The notes beneath the pieces were generated by a model that was given only the letters and a program-made list of their open reading frames with translations, made no database searches and was not told the origin of the DNA. Below are positions 38,896-47,885 of a DNA stretch of 64,000 nt, piece after piece. Made by a program: the position numbers and the translations under genes. Each line of letters begins with the position of its first letter. Positions within the stretch are counted from its first letter, which is position 1. Origin of the DNA: Alcaligenaceae bacterium (lineage in GTDB: Bacteria; Pseudomonadota; Gammaproteobacteria; Burkholderiales; Burkholderiaceae_B); contig JACCEO010000005.1 in NCBI GenBank assembly GCA_013416485.1, positions 1-64,000 of the forward strand, written 5' to 3'.

Positions 38896-39687
38896 ATGTT
38901 GCTGAAGAAATTTGCCCCTGCCCTGGCGTTGAGCTTGGCTGCTGTGTTTGGCACTGGCGCCGCACATGCTGAGAAACTGAGCGTCGCTGCTACACCTGTG
39001 CCTCATGCGGAACTGTTAGAGCTAATCAAGCCTGTGCTGGCGAAAGAAGGCGTTGAGCTGGACATCAAAGTGTTCACTGACTACGTGCAGCCTAACGTTC
39101 AGGTGGCTGATAACCATATCGATGTGAATTTTTTTCAGCACAAGCCGTATCTGGATTCCTTCAATGACCAGCATAAAACGGATCTGGTCATTGCCGGTAA
39201 GGTCCACGTAGAACCCTTCGGAGCTTACTCGCAAAAAGTCAACGACATCAAAGATCTGAAAGAAGGCGCTTTAGTTGCCTTGCCTAATGACCCTTCAAAT
39301 GGTGCGCGTGCCTTATTGTTGCTGCAAGATGCTGGCATTATTACCCTGAAAGATCCAAGCAATATCTTGGCAACATCGCGCGATATTGTTGAAAACCCCA
39401 AAAAACTCAAGTTCCGCGAACTGGAAGCCGCTGCTTTACCACGCATTTTGCCTGACGTGGATGTTGCCTTGATCAACACCAACTACGCGTTGGAAGCTGG
39501 ACTGAATCCACTAAAAGACGCATTGTTGCTAGAAGGTGCTGATTCACCCTATGCCAATATCGTAGTGACTACGCCAGCCAAGCTAGATAGCGATGCGGTT
39601 AAAAAGCTGATGGCAGCCTTAAACAGCACAGAAACCCGTGACTTCATATTGGAAAAATACAAGGGCGCTATCGTTCCCGCTTTCTAA
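38896..39687 (+). CDS. metQ: methionine-binding protein MetQ (NlpA family)
   Basis: The substrate-binding component of MetNIQ. The 263 residues start with a Sec signal peptide ending in AHA (about residue 25). There is no lipobox cysteine, so unlike E. coli MetQ it should be a free periplasmic protein. The mature part has the NlpA-family segments FTDYVQPNVQV, DVNFFQHKPYLD, LPNDPSNGARALLLLQ and ALINTNYALEAGL. A ribosome-binding GGAG precedes the ATG. A hairpin follows the gene. Confidence 0.94.
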   Translation: MLLKKFAPALALSLAAVFGTGAAHAEKLSVAATPVPHAELLELIKPVLAKEGVELDIKVFTDYVQPNVQVADNHIDVNFFQHKPYLDSFNDQHKTDLVIAGKVHVEPFGAYSQKVNDIKDLKEGALVALPNDPSNGARALLLLQDAGIITLKDPSNILATSRDIVENPKKLKFRELEAAALPRILPDVDVALINTNYALEAGLNPLKDALLLEGADSPYANIVVTTPAKLDSDAVKKLMAALNSTETRDFILEKYKGAIVPAF

Positions 39688-39720
39688 ATAAGGCCTCTTG
39701 TTATTGGGGTAAGTTCGGGT

Positions 39721-39769
39721 AAGCCCAGCCAGTTTTCAGCTTGTTTTTGCTGTTGACTGGCTGGGCTTT
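39721..39769 (+). terminator. probable terminator after metNIQ
   Basis: A 13-bp perfect stem (AAGCCCAGCCAGT with ACTGGCTGGGCTT) encloses a loop with a small inner CAGC/GCTG stem. The T-run after it is weak (TTTC). Confidence 0.7.
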
Positions 39770-39927
39770 CGGTTATCGTCGGTTTGGGTGAAAAGTTTCA
39801 ACATTACCCAGGCGAACTTTCTGGTGTTCAACAGCAACGCGTAGCGTAGCGGGATGCTCTTTAAAAAACGATGCACAGCTATGGTATTCTTTCTGGTTAC
39901 CTAACTGACCTTGGCTGTTTTCCCCTC

Positions 39928-41436
39928 ATGTCAACTGACTACCTTAAACGCATATTGACCTCGCGGGTCTATGACGTTGCAGAAGAATCCCCTCTTGAAC
40001 TGGCATCTGGCATTTCCAGCCGTATAGGCAACAGCGTATATCTGAAGCGCGAAGATACCCAGCCCGTATTCAGCTTCAAAGCACGTGGTGCTTACAACAA
40101 AATGGCGGGGCTAACTGTTGCCGAGCTAAAACGCGGCGTGATTGCTGCGTCGGCCGGGAATCATGCGCAAGGCGTGGCATTGTCGGCGCGAAAATTAGGT
40201 TGTCGGGCTGTGATTGTTATGCCGGTGACAGCGCCGCAGGTCAAGGTAGATGCCGTTCGTGCCTTGGGTGGCGAAGTCGTGCTGGTGGGCGAAAGCTTTA
40301 CCGATGCCTACGATCATGCCAAAGAGTTGGAAAAACAAGAAAGATTGACCTTTGTGCACCCTTTTGATGACCCCGATGTCATCGCTGGGCAGGGTACCGT
40401 AGGTATGGAAATACTACGCCAGCACTCGGGTCGTATTGACGCGGTTTTTGTACCTATCGGTGGTGGCGGTTTAATCGCAGGCGTAGCCGCTTATATCAAG
40501 CAACTGCGCCCCGAGATAAAAATCATAGGCGTGCAAACGGTGGACTCCGATGCTATGGCACGCAGTGTCGCAGCAGGTAAGCGAGTCACTTTAACCGATG
40601 TTGGTTTGTTTTCGGACGGTACTGCGGTCAAACAAGTTGGGGCTGAAACGTTTCGCTTGACCCAGCAATATGTTGATGACTTTGTCTTGGTGGATACCGA
40701 TGCTCTTTGTGCTGGTGTCAAAGACGTGTTTCAGGATACACGTAGCGTACTAGAGCCTGCTGGTGCGTTAGCGGTAGCAGGGGCTAAAGCCTATGCGGCG
40801 TTACATAAATTAAAAGGTAAAACCCTGGTGGCAATTACCAGTGGTGCCAACATGAATTTCGATCGCTTGCGCTTCGTGGCCGAACGCGCCGATGTCGGCG
40901 AGGCCCGAGAAGCTTTGTTTGCCGTAAGCTTACCCGAAGCACGGGGAAGTTTCCGCCGACTGTGCGAGGCGGTAGGTAAGCGTAATGTTACAGAGTTCAA
41001 CTACAGAATCTCCGATGCCAAGCAAGCTCATGTTTTCGTTGGTTTGCAAATTAAATCAGAAGCGGAACCTTTAAAGTTGGCAGAAAGCTTTCGTAAAAAG
41101 GGTTTTCCCACATTGGATTTGACCGGTAATGAAATGGCAAAAACCCATTTGCGTTATATGGTTGGTGGTCACTCAGAGTTGGCGCAGCATGAAGTGCTGT
41201 TTCGTTTCGAGTTTCCCGAGCGTCCAGGGGCTTTGATGCGGTTTTTAGGTGCCATGAGCCCTAACTGGAATATCAGTCTATTCCATTACAGAAACCAAGG
41301 CGATGATTACGCACGAGTGCTGGTGGGTCTGCAAGTGCCACCCGATGACAAGAAAATCTTCAAGGCCTTCCTGGATGGATTAGGCTACCCCTATTTCAAC
41401 GAAAGTGATAACCCGGCCTACCAGTTGTTTTTGTAA
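39928..41436 (+). CDS. ilvA: threonine ammonia-lyase, biosynthetic
   Basis: A PLP enzyme that deaminates threonine to 2-oxobutanoate, the first step to isoleucine. The PLP lysine is K51 in FSFKARGAYNK. ASAGNHAQGVALSA and the glycine loop PIGGGGLIAGVA bind the cofactor phosphate. The C-terminal half holds two ACT-like regulatory domains, the basis of isoleucine inhibition in the family, so this is the biosynthetic rather than catabolic form. The protein has 502 residues. The ATG at 39928 is chosen on family length; the frame is open from 39871. Confidence 0.95.
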   Translation: MSTDYLKRILTSRVYDVAEESPLELASGISSRIGNSVYLKREDTQPVFSFKARGAYNKMAGLTVAELKRGVIAASAGNHAQGVALSARKLGCRAVIVMPVTAPQVKVDAVRALGGEVVLVGESFTDAYDHAKELEKQERLTFVHPFDDPDVIAGQGTVGMEILRQHSGRIDAVFVPIGGGGLIAGVAAYIKQLRPEIKIIGVQTVDSDAMARSVAAGKRVTLTDVGLFSDGTAVKQVGAETFRLTQQYVDDFVLVDTDALCAGVKDVFQDTRSVLEPAGALAVAGAKAYAALHKLKGKTLVAITSGANMNFDRLRFVAERADVGEAREALFAVSLPEARGSFRRLCEAVGKRNVTEFNYRISDAKQAHVFVGLQIKSEAEPLKLAESFRKKGFPTLDLTGNEMAKTHLRYMVGGHSELAQHEVLFRFEFPERPGALMRFLGAMSPNWNISLFHYRNQGDDYARVLVGLQVPPDDKKIFKAFLDGLGYPYFNESDNPAYQLFL

Positions 41437-41472
41437 ACACGTGGTGTTGCCTGTAGATGGATGAAAGACCTC

Positions 41473-42558
41473 ATGAAAACACATAAGATCGCTGTTCTAG
41501 CCGGTGACGGTATAGGTAAAGAAGTCATGCCCGAAGGCTTGCGTGTAGTGCAAGTCGCCGCAGAAAAGTACGGTATCAAGCTAGAGTTCGTGCATTTTGA
41601 ATGGTCATCGGTTGACTATTATTTGCAGCATGGCACGATGATGCCCAAAGATTGGTTCGAGCAGTTGCGTAATTTCGACGCTATTTTATTTGGTGCCGTT
41701 GGTTGGCCAGATGTGATTGCTGATCATGTGTCGCTGTGGGGGTCCTTGCTGCTATTCAGACGTAGTTTTGATCAATATATCAACTTGCGTCCTGTCAGGT
41801 TGATGCCAGGTGTACATTGCCCATTGGCGAATAAAAAGCCTGGTGACATTGATTTCTTTGTGGTTCGTGAAAATACTGAAGGTGAATACACCGATCTGGG
41901 TGGTCGCATGTTCGAAGGAACAGACCGCGAACTGGTGATACAAGAATCTGTGTTTACCCGTCAGGGTGTCGATAGGGTCTTGGATTTTGCTTTCCGTTTG
42001 GCAGCCAGCCGCCCCAAAAAGCAGTTGGCATCGGCTACCAAGTCTAATGGTTTGGCCATTAGCATGCCGTATTGGGATGAACGTGTCGAGGCTATGGCGC
42101 CTAAATTTCCTGATGTTCGCTGGGATAAACATCACATAGATATCCTGGTGGCGCGCTTTGTATTAAACCCAGAGCGATTCGACGTGGTGGTTGCATCAAA
42201 TCTGTTTGGCGATATCTTGTCTGATTTGGGTCCGGCGTGTGCAGGTACCATAGGTATAGCGCCCTCGGCCAACTTGAATCCTGAGCGTAATTTCCCATCG
42301 CTGTTTGAGCCTGTGCATGGCTCAGCTCCTGATATCTATGGGCGTAATATAGCGAACCCAGTGGCCATGATTTGGTCAGCAGCCCTGATGCTCGATTTCC
42401 TGGGTGATGGCCAAGGCGTGTACCGTCAGGCTCACGATGGCATATTGTCCGCGATAGAAAATGTACTAGAACACGGGCCACGAACACCCGATGTCGGCGG
42501 TACGGCAAGTACCACCGACATGGGTATTGCGATTGCGGATGCCTTGGTAAAGGCTTAA
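41473..42558 (+). CDS. dmlA: D-malate/tartrate dehydrogenase (isopropylmalate dehydrogenase family)
   Basis: An NAD- and metal-dependent decarboxylating dehydrogenase. Motifs of the family are AVLAGDGIGKEV, FFVVRENTEGEYTDLGGR, the substrate-metal region DVVVASNLFGDILSDLGPA, and EPVHGSAPDI. The sequence is closer to DmlA/TtuC (malate, tartrate, isopropylmalate range) than to LeuB. With the ATG at 41473 it has 361 residues, the length of E. coli DmlA; an in-frame ATG at 41461 is also possible. It follows ilvA by 36 bases. Its stop overlaps the stop of the opposing pxpC. Confidence 0.88.
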   Translation: MKTHKIAVLAGDGIGKEVMPEGLRVVQVAAEKYGIKLEFVHFEWSSVDYYLQHGTMMPKDWFEQLRNFDAILFGAVGWPDVIADHVSLWGSLLLFRRSFDQYINLRPVRLMPGVHCPLANKKPGDIDFFVVRENTEGEYTDLGGRMFEGTDRELVIQESVFTRQGVDRVLDFAFRLAASRPKKQLASATKSNGLAISMPYWDERVEAMAPKFPDVRWDKHHIDILVARFVLNPERFDVVVASNLFGDILSDLGPACAGTIGIAPSANLNPERNFPSLFEPVHGSAPDIYGRNIANPVAMIWSAALMLDFLGDGQGVYRQAHDGILSAIENVLEHGPRTPDVGGTASTTDMGIAIADALVKA

Positions 42559-43562
42559 GCCGGTATGGCGCTGGCCTCTAGCAACTCGCGTAGGGGCTTC
42601 AGCGTCTGGTAAAGGCGGTCAAAAGCCGCCTCGCGCTCCAGGTCCAATTGTTGGGCCTGAGCAAGCGTAACCTCGGTGAACTGTAAGTGTTCGCCGGGCA
42701 TGGCTTGTGCCACTAAAGGCAGGTCCACAGTAATGATATGGGCAATTTTTGCGTAACCCCCCGTGGTTTGGCGATCGGCCATAAGCACGATGGGATTGCC
42801 GTCAGGTGGTACTTGTACGCTACCAAAACTGATGGCTTCAGATAACAGTTGGGTTTTGGGTTGCTGCAACGATAAGTGAGGCCCACCCAGACGATAGCCC
42901 ATGCGTTCCGAGTCCGTACTTATGCGATAGGGGCTGCTAAAAAAGTCCCTGATGGATGCCTCGGTAAATAGTGCCGTGTGAGGTCCTTTGATAGCGCGTA
43001 TGGTGTGCTTGGGAGTGAAGCCCAGTATGGCTGGTAGGTATACCCTGAGCTTCCATAACTGCTCTTGCAGTTGATCCAGATTCGTGGGGTCTAAGCAGGC
43101 TTTGGGGGTTAAGGTATCGCCCTTTAGTAGGGCTCGCCCTTGATAACCGCCTAGGTGCCCACGTAGGTAGGTGCTGCGACTATTTAAGACTTCAGGTAGG
43201 TTGTAACCGCCATGCCAAGCTAAATAGGCTCGCAATCCCGAAGTGCGTGTTCCAAAAGCCAGGGTGTCGCCAGCTTGCACAGTAATTGGACGGTTGTTGG
43301 GAATGGCTTTGTCATTTAGCGTGGGGTTTAGTTGTGCGCCACTGATGGCTATGCAGCCTGCCGTATGGAATTGCAGCGTAGGTCCCACCAAAGTTATTTC
43401 CAGAGTGGCTTCGTCTTCTGGATTACCGGCCAGTAAGTTGGCTAGCCGATGAGCCCGGCTGTCCATTGCACCGCTTACGGGTACGCCCAGGTGTTGGTGG
43501 CCAAAACGCCCTAAATCCTGAAAATTAGATAAAAGGCCGGGCCTAAGCACAGTGATAGTCAT
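42555..43562 (-). CDS. pxpC: 5-oxoprolinase subunit PxpC (biotin-dependent carboxyltransferase-like)
   Basis: One of the subunits of the ATP-dependent PxpABC 5-oxoprolinase, which opens pyroglutamate to glutamate. Family segments are LSNFQDLGRFGHQHLGVPVSGAMD at the N-terminus (split over two strands), RISTDSERMGYRLGG, and GNPIVLMADRQTTGGY. Its 335 residues are normal. The start overlaps the pxpB stop by four bases, so the two are surely coupled. The expected PxpA (LamB/YcsF) gene is not in the window. Confidence 0.9.
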   Translation of the reverse strand: MTITVLRPGLLSNFQDLGRFGHQHLGVPVSGAMDSRAHRLANLLAGNPEDEATLEITLVGPTLQFHTAGCIAISGAQLNPTLNDKAIPNNRPITVQAGDTLAFGTRTSGLRAYLAWHGGYNLPEVLNSRSTYLRGHLGGYQGRALLKGDTLTPKACLDPTNLDQLQEQLWKLRVYLPAILGFTPKHTIRAIKGPHTALFTEASIRDFFSSPYRISTDSERMGYRLGGPHLSLQQPKTQLLSEAISFGSVQVPPDGNPIVLMADRQTTGGYAKIAHIITVDLPLVAQAMPGEHLQFTEVTLAQAQQLDLEREAAFDRLYQTLKPLRELLEASAIPA

Positions 43563-44311
43563 AAGGAATGCCCCTGTAAAGCCAAGTAGTCATCTACCGT
43601 GATGGGCACAAAACGTATCATGTCGCCTACATGCAGCAAGGTGCTAGGTTCTGTTTCTGGATCGAATAGCTTGACGGGGGTGTTACCAATAACATGCCAG
43701 CCGCCTGGAGATATGTTGGGATAAATAATGGTTTGGCAATTGGCCATAGACACCGCACCAGCGGGTAGGGCTAGTCTGGGCGTGCTGCGTCGTCCTATGT
43801 GCAGGCGTTGATCATGCACGCCAATATAGGGTGCACCTGGAGCAAAACCCAGCATGAATACATAGGCATCGCTTGAGCTGTGCAGTTCGATGACTTCCGC
43901 AGGACTTAAGCCGCAATGACGAGCAACATCTTCCAGGTCGGGACCGTACTCGCCACCATAGCAGACGGGGATCTCTATGGTTCTAGGCGTGGTTTGTGTG
44001 TAAGCACTTAAGTCTGTGCTGGCCAGTATCTTTTGTACGTGGCTAGCCAGGTTTTTGAAATTTGGGCTAGGGCCAAATAACTTGGGTTTGAAATGTAAGG
44101 CGACAGTATTGAATGCAGGAACGATATCGCTAATGCCGGGGATGTTGGCAGTACGTAATACCTGAGCCACATAAGCGCATTTGCGTCCGATATCCACCTG
44201 TGGTGTGTTATCGGACGTATGGATCAATAACAAAGTACGGTCACCTTGTGGTCCTATGGACCACGGTGAGCCGGTGTCGCCGTAAATGATCAAACCATCG
44301 GTAGATATCAT
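43559..44311 (-). CDS. pxpB: 5-oxoprolinase subunit PxpB
   Basis: The KipI-like subunit of 5-oxoprolinase, 250 residues. Characteristic segments are [32 protein letters not shown] and [17 protein letters not shown] followed by [12 protein letters not shown], which is the usual end of the fold. It overlaps the VOC gene upstream and pxpC downstream by ATGA-type junctions, so the three form one unit. KipI homologues in Bacillus inhibit a sporulation kinase, but the pxpBC pairing argues for the metabolic role. Confidence 0.9.
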   Translation of the reverse strand: MISTDGLIIYGDTGSPWSIGPQGDRTLLLIHTSDNTPQVDIGRKCAYVAQVLRTANIPGISDIVPAFNTVALHFKPKLFGPSPNFKNLASHVQKILASTDLSAYTQTTPRTIEIPVCYGGEYGPDLEDVARHCGLSPAEVIELHSSSDAYVFMLGFAPGAPYIGVHDQRLHIGRRSTPRLALPAGAVSMANCQTIIYPNISPGGWHVIGNTPVKLFDPETEPSTLLHVGDMIRFVPITVDDYLALQGHSL

Positions 44312-44739
44312 TTGGCGAATAAGGAGCTTAGGTCATTGAAGGCCTTGAATTCCAGCGCGTTGCCAGAAGGGTCCATCAGGAACATGGTGGCTTGTTCACC
44401 AGGCTCGCCTTTGAAGCGGATGTAGGGCTCAATGACAAACTTGGTCTGAGCATCTTGCAGGCGTTTGGCCAGTGTTTTCCATACGTCCATAGTTAGCACG
44501 ACACCAAAGTGACGCACGGGTACGTTGTGCTCGTCAACTTCGCTAGTTTGTGCAGTACCACATTCTTCGGGAGCTAAATGGGCCACAATTTGGTGGCCGA
44601 AAAAGTTGAAGTCTATCCAGTGGTCTGAAGAACGGCCTTCAGGGCAGCCAAACAACTCGCCGTAAAAAGCACGAGCGCTGGCCAGATCATGTACAGGAAA
44701 AGCCAGATGAAAGGGTTGCAACGTGGTATGCGGATTCAT
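44308..44739 (-). CDS. VOC family (glyoxalase/dioxygenase fold) protein
   Basis: A protein of 143 residues with the vicinal-oxygen-chelate fold. It opens with [22 protein letters not shown] (His of the metal site, split over strand and helix) and closes with [16 protein letters not shown] (Glu of the metal site); the central VRHFGVVL supplies another His. The three ligands suggest an active metal enzyme, either a dioxygenase, lyase or isomerase. The substrate is unknown. Overlap with pxpB suggests a role linked to pyroglutamate or a related lactam. Confidence 0.85.
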   Translation of the reverse strand: MNPHTTLQPFHLAFPVHDLASARAFYGELFGCPEGRSSDHWIDFNFFGHQIVAHLAPEECGTAQTSEVDEHNVPVRHFGVVLTMDVWKTLAKRLQDAQTKFVIEPYIRFKGEPGEQATMFLMDPSGNALEFKAFNDLSSLFAK

Positions 44740-44803
44740 TTCGTGTCCCTATGTGACGTAACCAATTATTATGACGGTGTGTCTGGGATTTTAGACTTGT
44801 TTT

Positions 44804-46102
44804 CTAGCTCTCGCTGTAATGCGTGCGTGGCGCTGGGAATTCTATGCTGAACAGGCTGCCTGCACCTAGCCAACTGCGTATTTTTAGTTCGGCATCGTGG
44901 CGCATGGCAACGTGCTTGGTAATGGCCAAACCTAAGCCTGTACCGCCAGTAGCACGCGAGCGACCCCTATCGACACGATAAAAACGTTCGGTAAGTCTGG
45001 GGATGTCCAGCATGGCGATGCCTATGCCAGTGTCTTGTACGGAATAACAGCTAGCGCCGCTTTCAGTGGCGAACCAGCTGACGGTGATCGTGCCGTGTTG
45101 GGGCGTGTAGTTGATGGCATTGGTTAGCAAGTTAGAAACAGCCGAAGATAACTCGGACTCTACGCCTTCGAGGTATAGGTTTTCGCTGACATTCACTACG
45201 AATTGGTGTCTACCAGCTGATAAAGCCTGACCCTGTAGCATGGCCGTACGTATTAGGCTGGCCATGTGTATGGGTTTACTTTCAGCGTGAGGCGACGACT
45301 CCAGTGCAGACAAGGTCAGCAGATCGGTGACTATCACCTGCATGCGACTGGCTTGTTCTTGCATTAAAGACAGATATTGCAGGCGCTGGTCGTGGTCTAG
45401 GGCGTCCTTGGGCAGGTCATGCATGGTTTCCAGAAAGCCAGACAGCACCGTGAGCGGTGTGCGCAATTCGTGCGATACGTTGGCAACAAAGTCTTTGCGG
45501 GTGACTTCCAGTTTTTCCATTTGGGTGACATCGTGAGTCACGATAAGGAACTGGCCTTTGCCATAAGCAGTCAATTTCAACAGTAGTGACTTTTCCTGGT
45601 GGTCGGTGTTCAGGTGTAGCAATACTGGGGCAGGCCAGCTGCCTTGGCGGGCATAGCTGGTGAACTCAGGAGTGCGCAGAATATTGAAGATGCTATGGCC
45701 GCGATCTGTGGCCAGATTTAAGCCTGTGTGTTCGGCAGCCGTCTGGTTACACCACATGAGCTCCATTGCTGCATTCAGGGTGATGGCACCATCGGGTAGA
45801 GCCTCAGCTGCCAGCATCATGCCGCTGAAGTGCTGTTCCAGGTCGGTGATGTCTTGACGGTTTTTGCGCAGTTTGCGATAAATAGGGGCCAGTATGTCGT
45901 CCCAAGGGCCGACAGACGGTGGGGGGGGGGAGTCTATGTCTTTGACCCAAAGGCCAATGCGGGCTAATTGCCAGCCACTGACCAGTATCATGCTGGTTAA
46001 TCCCAGGGCGACAACGCCCCAGCCGGTGTGCGGTCCCAGCCATTCACCTAGTAGCCATCCTAATATGGCCAAAAGGCTTAAGACAAATAGGGTTTTAATC
46101 AT
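44804..46102 (-). CDS. phoR: phosphate regulon sensor histidine kinase PhoR
   Basis: A membrane sensor kinase for phosphate limitation. Two membrane helices lie at about residues 4-22 and 27-49 with almost no periplasmic loop, as in PhoR. Then come a PAS domain (about 95-195), the H box VSHELRTPL with phospho-acceptor H211, and the HATPase domain with N box NLLTNAINYTP and the DTGIGIA and GGTGLGLAI boxes. A run of ten cytosines on the coding strand (45921-45930) encodes part of Pro59-Pro62 just after the membrane region. A slip of one base would end the frame within about 45 codons. It follows phoB by nine bases. Confidence 0.93.
   Translation of the reverse strand: MIKTLFVLSLLAILGWLLGEWLGPHTGWGVVALGLTSMILVSGWQLARIGLWVKDIDSPPPPSVGPWDDILAPIYRKLRKNRQDITDLEQHFSGMMLAAEALPDGAITLNAAMELMWCNQTAAEHTGLNLATDRGHSIFNILRTPEFTSYARQGSWPAPVLLHLNTDHQEKSLLLKLTAYGKGQFLIVTHDVTQMEKLEVTRKDFVANVSHELRTPLTVLSGFLETMHDLPKDALDHDQRLQYLSLMQEQASRMQVIVTDLLTLSALESSPHAESKPIHMASLIRTAMLQGQALSAGRHQFVVNVSENLYLEGVESELSSAVSNLLTNAINYTPQHGTITVSWFATESGASCYSVQDTGIGIAMLDIPRLTERFYRVDRGRSRATGGTGLGLAITKHVAMRHDAELKIRSWLGAGSLFSIEFPAPRTHYSES
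45921..45930 (-). repeat. homopolymeric C10 tract in phoR
   Basis: Ten consecutive cytosines on the coding strand, bounded by T and A. It is the only homopolymer of this length I noticed in the window. In its present state phoR is in frame. Such tracts slip during replication and are known contingency sites, for example in bvgS and fimbrial promoters of Bordetella. Confidence 0.85.
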
Positions 46103-46111
46103 GCGTAGTGT

Positions 46112-46804
46112 TTATATGGGCTGCGCGGTAAACCGGTATCCGGCACCACGTACGGTTTCTATATGATTTTCCAGGTTGACGGGTTCAAGCGCTTTGCGTA
46201 GACGGCGTATGTGTACATCAACAGTACGTTCTTCGACAAATACATGGTCGCCCCAAACCTGATCCAATAATTGTGAGCGTGAATACACGCGTTCAGTGTG
46301 CGTCATGAAAAAGTGTAGCAGGCGAAACTCGGTTGGGCCTAATACGAGTGCTTGTTCATGCCCAGTGATGCGGTGTGTACGTGGATCTAGGCGTAAATCA
46401 CCTATTTGTATGACGTCATCTGTGAGCTGGGGCGCGCGGCGACGCAGCACAGCTTTGATACGCGCCATCAATTCTTTTGGTGAGAACGGTTTGGTGATGT
46501 AGTCATCGGCACCGGCCTCTAGGCCGTCAACCTTATCGTGTTCTGCCCCTTTGGCAGTCAGCATAATGATGGGGACTTGGCTGGTGCGTTCATCTGACCT
46601 AAGTTGGCGGGCTAGCGCCAGGCCCGACATGCCAGGTAGCATCCAGTCCAACAGTATCAGGTCGGGTAGTTCCGCCCTAATCAATTGACGAGCCTGATCA
46701 GCATTCGAGGCGCGTAGTACCTTGTGTCCAGAAAACGTCAGATTGACCGCAATCAGTTCCTGAATTGCGGGTTCATCCTCTACAACAAGTATTGTGGTGC
46801 TCAT
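46112..46804 (-). CDS. phoB: phosphate regulon response regulator PhoB
   Basis: An OmpR-type response regulator of 230 residues. The receiver domain has the phosphorylation site D53 in LILLDWMLPG, the acidic pair ED at 9-10, and the conserved K105 in TKPF. The C-terminal winged helix has RTVDVHIRRLRKAL, the DNA-recognition region typical of PhoB. ATG 46804 is chosen (MSTTILVVEDE); six more codons are open upstream. A symmetrical Pho-box-like element lies about 80 bases upstream, consistent with autoregulation. Confidence 0.95.
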   Translation of the reverse strand: MSTTILVVEDEPAIQELIAVNLTFSGHKVLRASNADQARQLIRAELPDLILLDWMLPGMSGLALARQLRSDERTSQVPIIMLTAKGAEHDKVDGLEAGADDYITKPFSPKELMARIKAVLRRRAPQLTDDVIQIGDLRLDPRTHRITGHEQALVLGPTEFRLLHFFMTHTERVYSRSQLLDQVWGDHVFVEERTVDVHIRRLRKALEPVNLENHIETVRGAGYRFTAQPI

Positions 46805-46866
46805 AATAAGATAGTAATGCAAGCCAAGCTGTATTTATGGCTAATGTGGTGAAGGGTAAGTAGACC

Positions 46867-46917
46867 CCCATAATAAGGATGGAATATGACAGGTTTGTGA
46901 CTGCCGTGTCATATTCC
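46867..46917 (-). promoter_or_regulatory. palindromic Pho-box-like element and phoB promoter candidate
   Basis: GGAATATGACA (46881-46891) and TGTCATATTCC (46907-46917) form a perfect 11-bp inverted repeat with a 15-base centre. Read toward phoB, AGTCACAAACC and TGTCATATTCC follow at an 11-base period, the period of PhoB half sites (TGTCA-like), and TATTAT lies five bases further as a -10. Read toward ubiE, TGTGA and TGTCA also lie 11 bases apart. The binding of PhoB is inferred. Confidence 0.55.
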
Positions 46918-46946
46918 TTGCAACACACTGGTATCCAAGGGCAGGA

Positions 46947-47705
46947 ATGCGGTACGATTTACCCATCATGAAAAATACTACCCATTTTGGCTATAGCACC
47001 GTCGCAGAAACCGAAAAAGCCGCCAAGGTGGCCGAGGTCTTTCATTCCGTAGCGAATCGCTACGACATCATGAATGACCTAATGTCGGCCGGTATGCACC
47101 GTGTTTGGAAGGCCTTCACTATAGGTCGTGCCGATATCCGTCCCGGTATGAAAGTGTTGGATATCGCAGGCGGCACAGGTGATTTGGCCAAAGCCTTCGC
47201 CAAACGCGCCGGGCCTTCGGGCGAAGTCTGGCTGACTGACATTAATAACTCCATGCTTACGGTGGGCCGTGATCGCTTGACTGATCTTGGTGTGCTGATA
47301 CCTGCGGCTGTCTGCGACGCCGAAAAACTGCCTTTCCCAGATGGCTACTTCGATCGTGTCAGCGTAGCGTTTGGTCTACGCAACATGACCCACAAAGACC
47401 ACGCTTTAGCAGAAATGCGCCGCGTACTTAAACCAGGCGGTAAATTGCTGGTCCTTGAATTTTCACAGGTCGCAAAGCCTTTGGCGCCCGTGTACGATTG
47501 GTATTCATTCAAGATATTGCCTTGGTTGGGTAAAAAAGTCGCTGGCGATGAAGCCAGCTATCGGTATTTGGCGGAATCTATACGTATGCATCCCGATCAG
47601 GCAACGTTAGCTAGCATGCTGGAAGATGCCGGTTTATCACGAGTGCAGTATTTCAATCTTAGTGCGGGCTTAGTTGCGTTGCACGAAGGGATTAATTTAG
47701 GTTAG
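46947..47705 (+). CDS. ubiE: demethylmenaquinone/2-methoxy-6-polyprenylbenzoquinol methyltransferase UbiE
   Basis: The C-methyltransferase of ubiquinone (and menaquinone) synthesis. SAM-binding motif [12 protein letters not shown], then LTDINNSML, the characteristic [13 protein letters not shown] and [15 protein letters not shown], and near the end [12 protein letters not shown]. The frame from 46947 gives 252 residues and has AAGG upstream. An ATG at 46968 (MKNTTHFGY) gives 245 and also fits the family, so the start is uncertain. It is divergent from phoB. Further ubiquinone genes, ubiJ and ubiB, follow downstream. Confidence 0.94.
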   Translation: MRYDLPIMKNTTHFGYSTVAETEKAAKVAEVFHSVANRYDIMNDLMSAGMHRVWKAFTIGRADIRPGMKVLDIAGGTGDLAKAFAKRAGPSGEVWLTDINNSMLTVGRDRLTDLGVLIPAAVCDAEKLPFPDGYFDRVSVAFGLRNMTHKDHALAEMRRVLKPGGKLLVLEFSQVAKPLAPVYDWYSFKILPWLGKKVAGDEASYRYLAESIRMHPDQATLASMLEDAGLSRVQYFNLSAGLVALHEGINLG

Positions 47706-47885
47706 TCGCCTGGAAAAATGCCAATGCACTATCTGTAATGTCCTGCACCCGTTGCGTTTTTCTTTTCGTTTTACGCCATTCATGGTAATGTTCAGCTTCC
47801 TGTAAGCTTGCGTTTGTATTGTTTTGGCAAGTTTAGACCGTTATTCTCGTGGGGCGGCGTAATGCCGCTAACCTTGGAGCCTGTA

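Noticed and set aside
45804-46043. 79-residue reverse-strand frame inside phoR
   Set aside because: It is an out-of-frame shadow of phoR; its only interest is that it shows where a +1 slip in the C10 tract would terminate.
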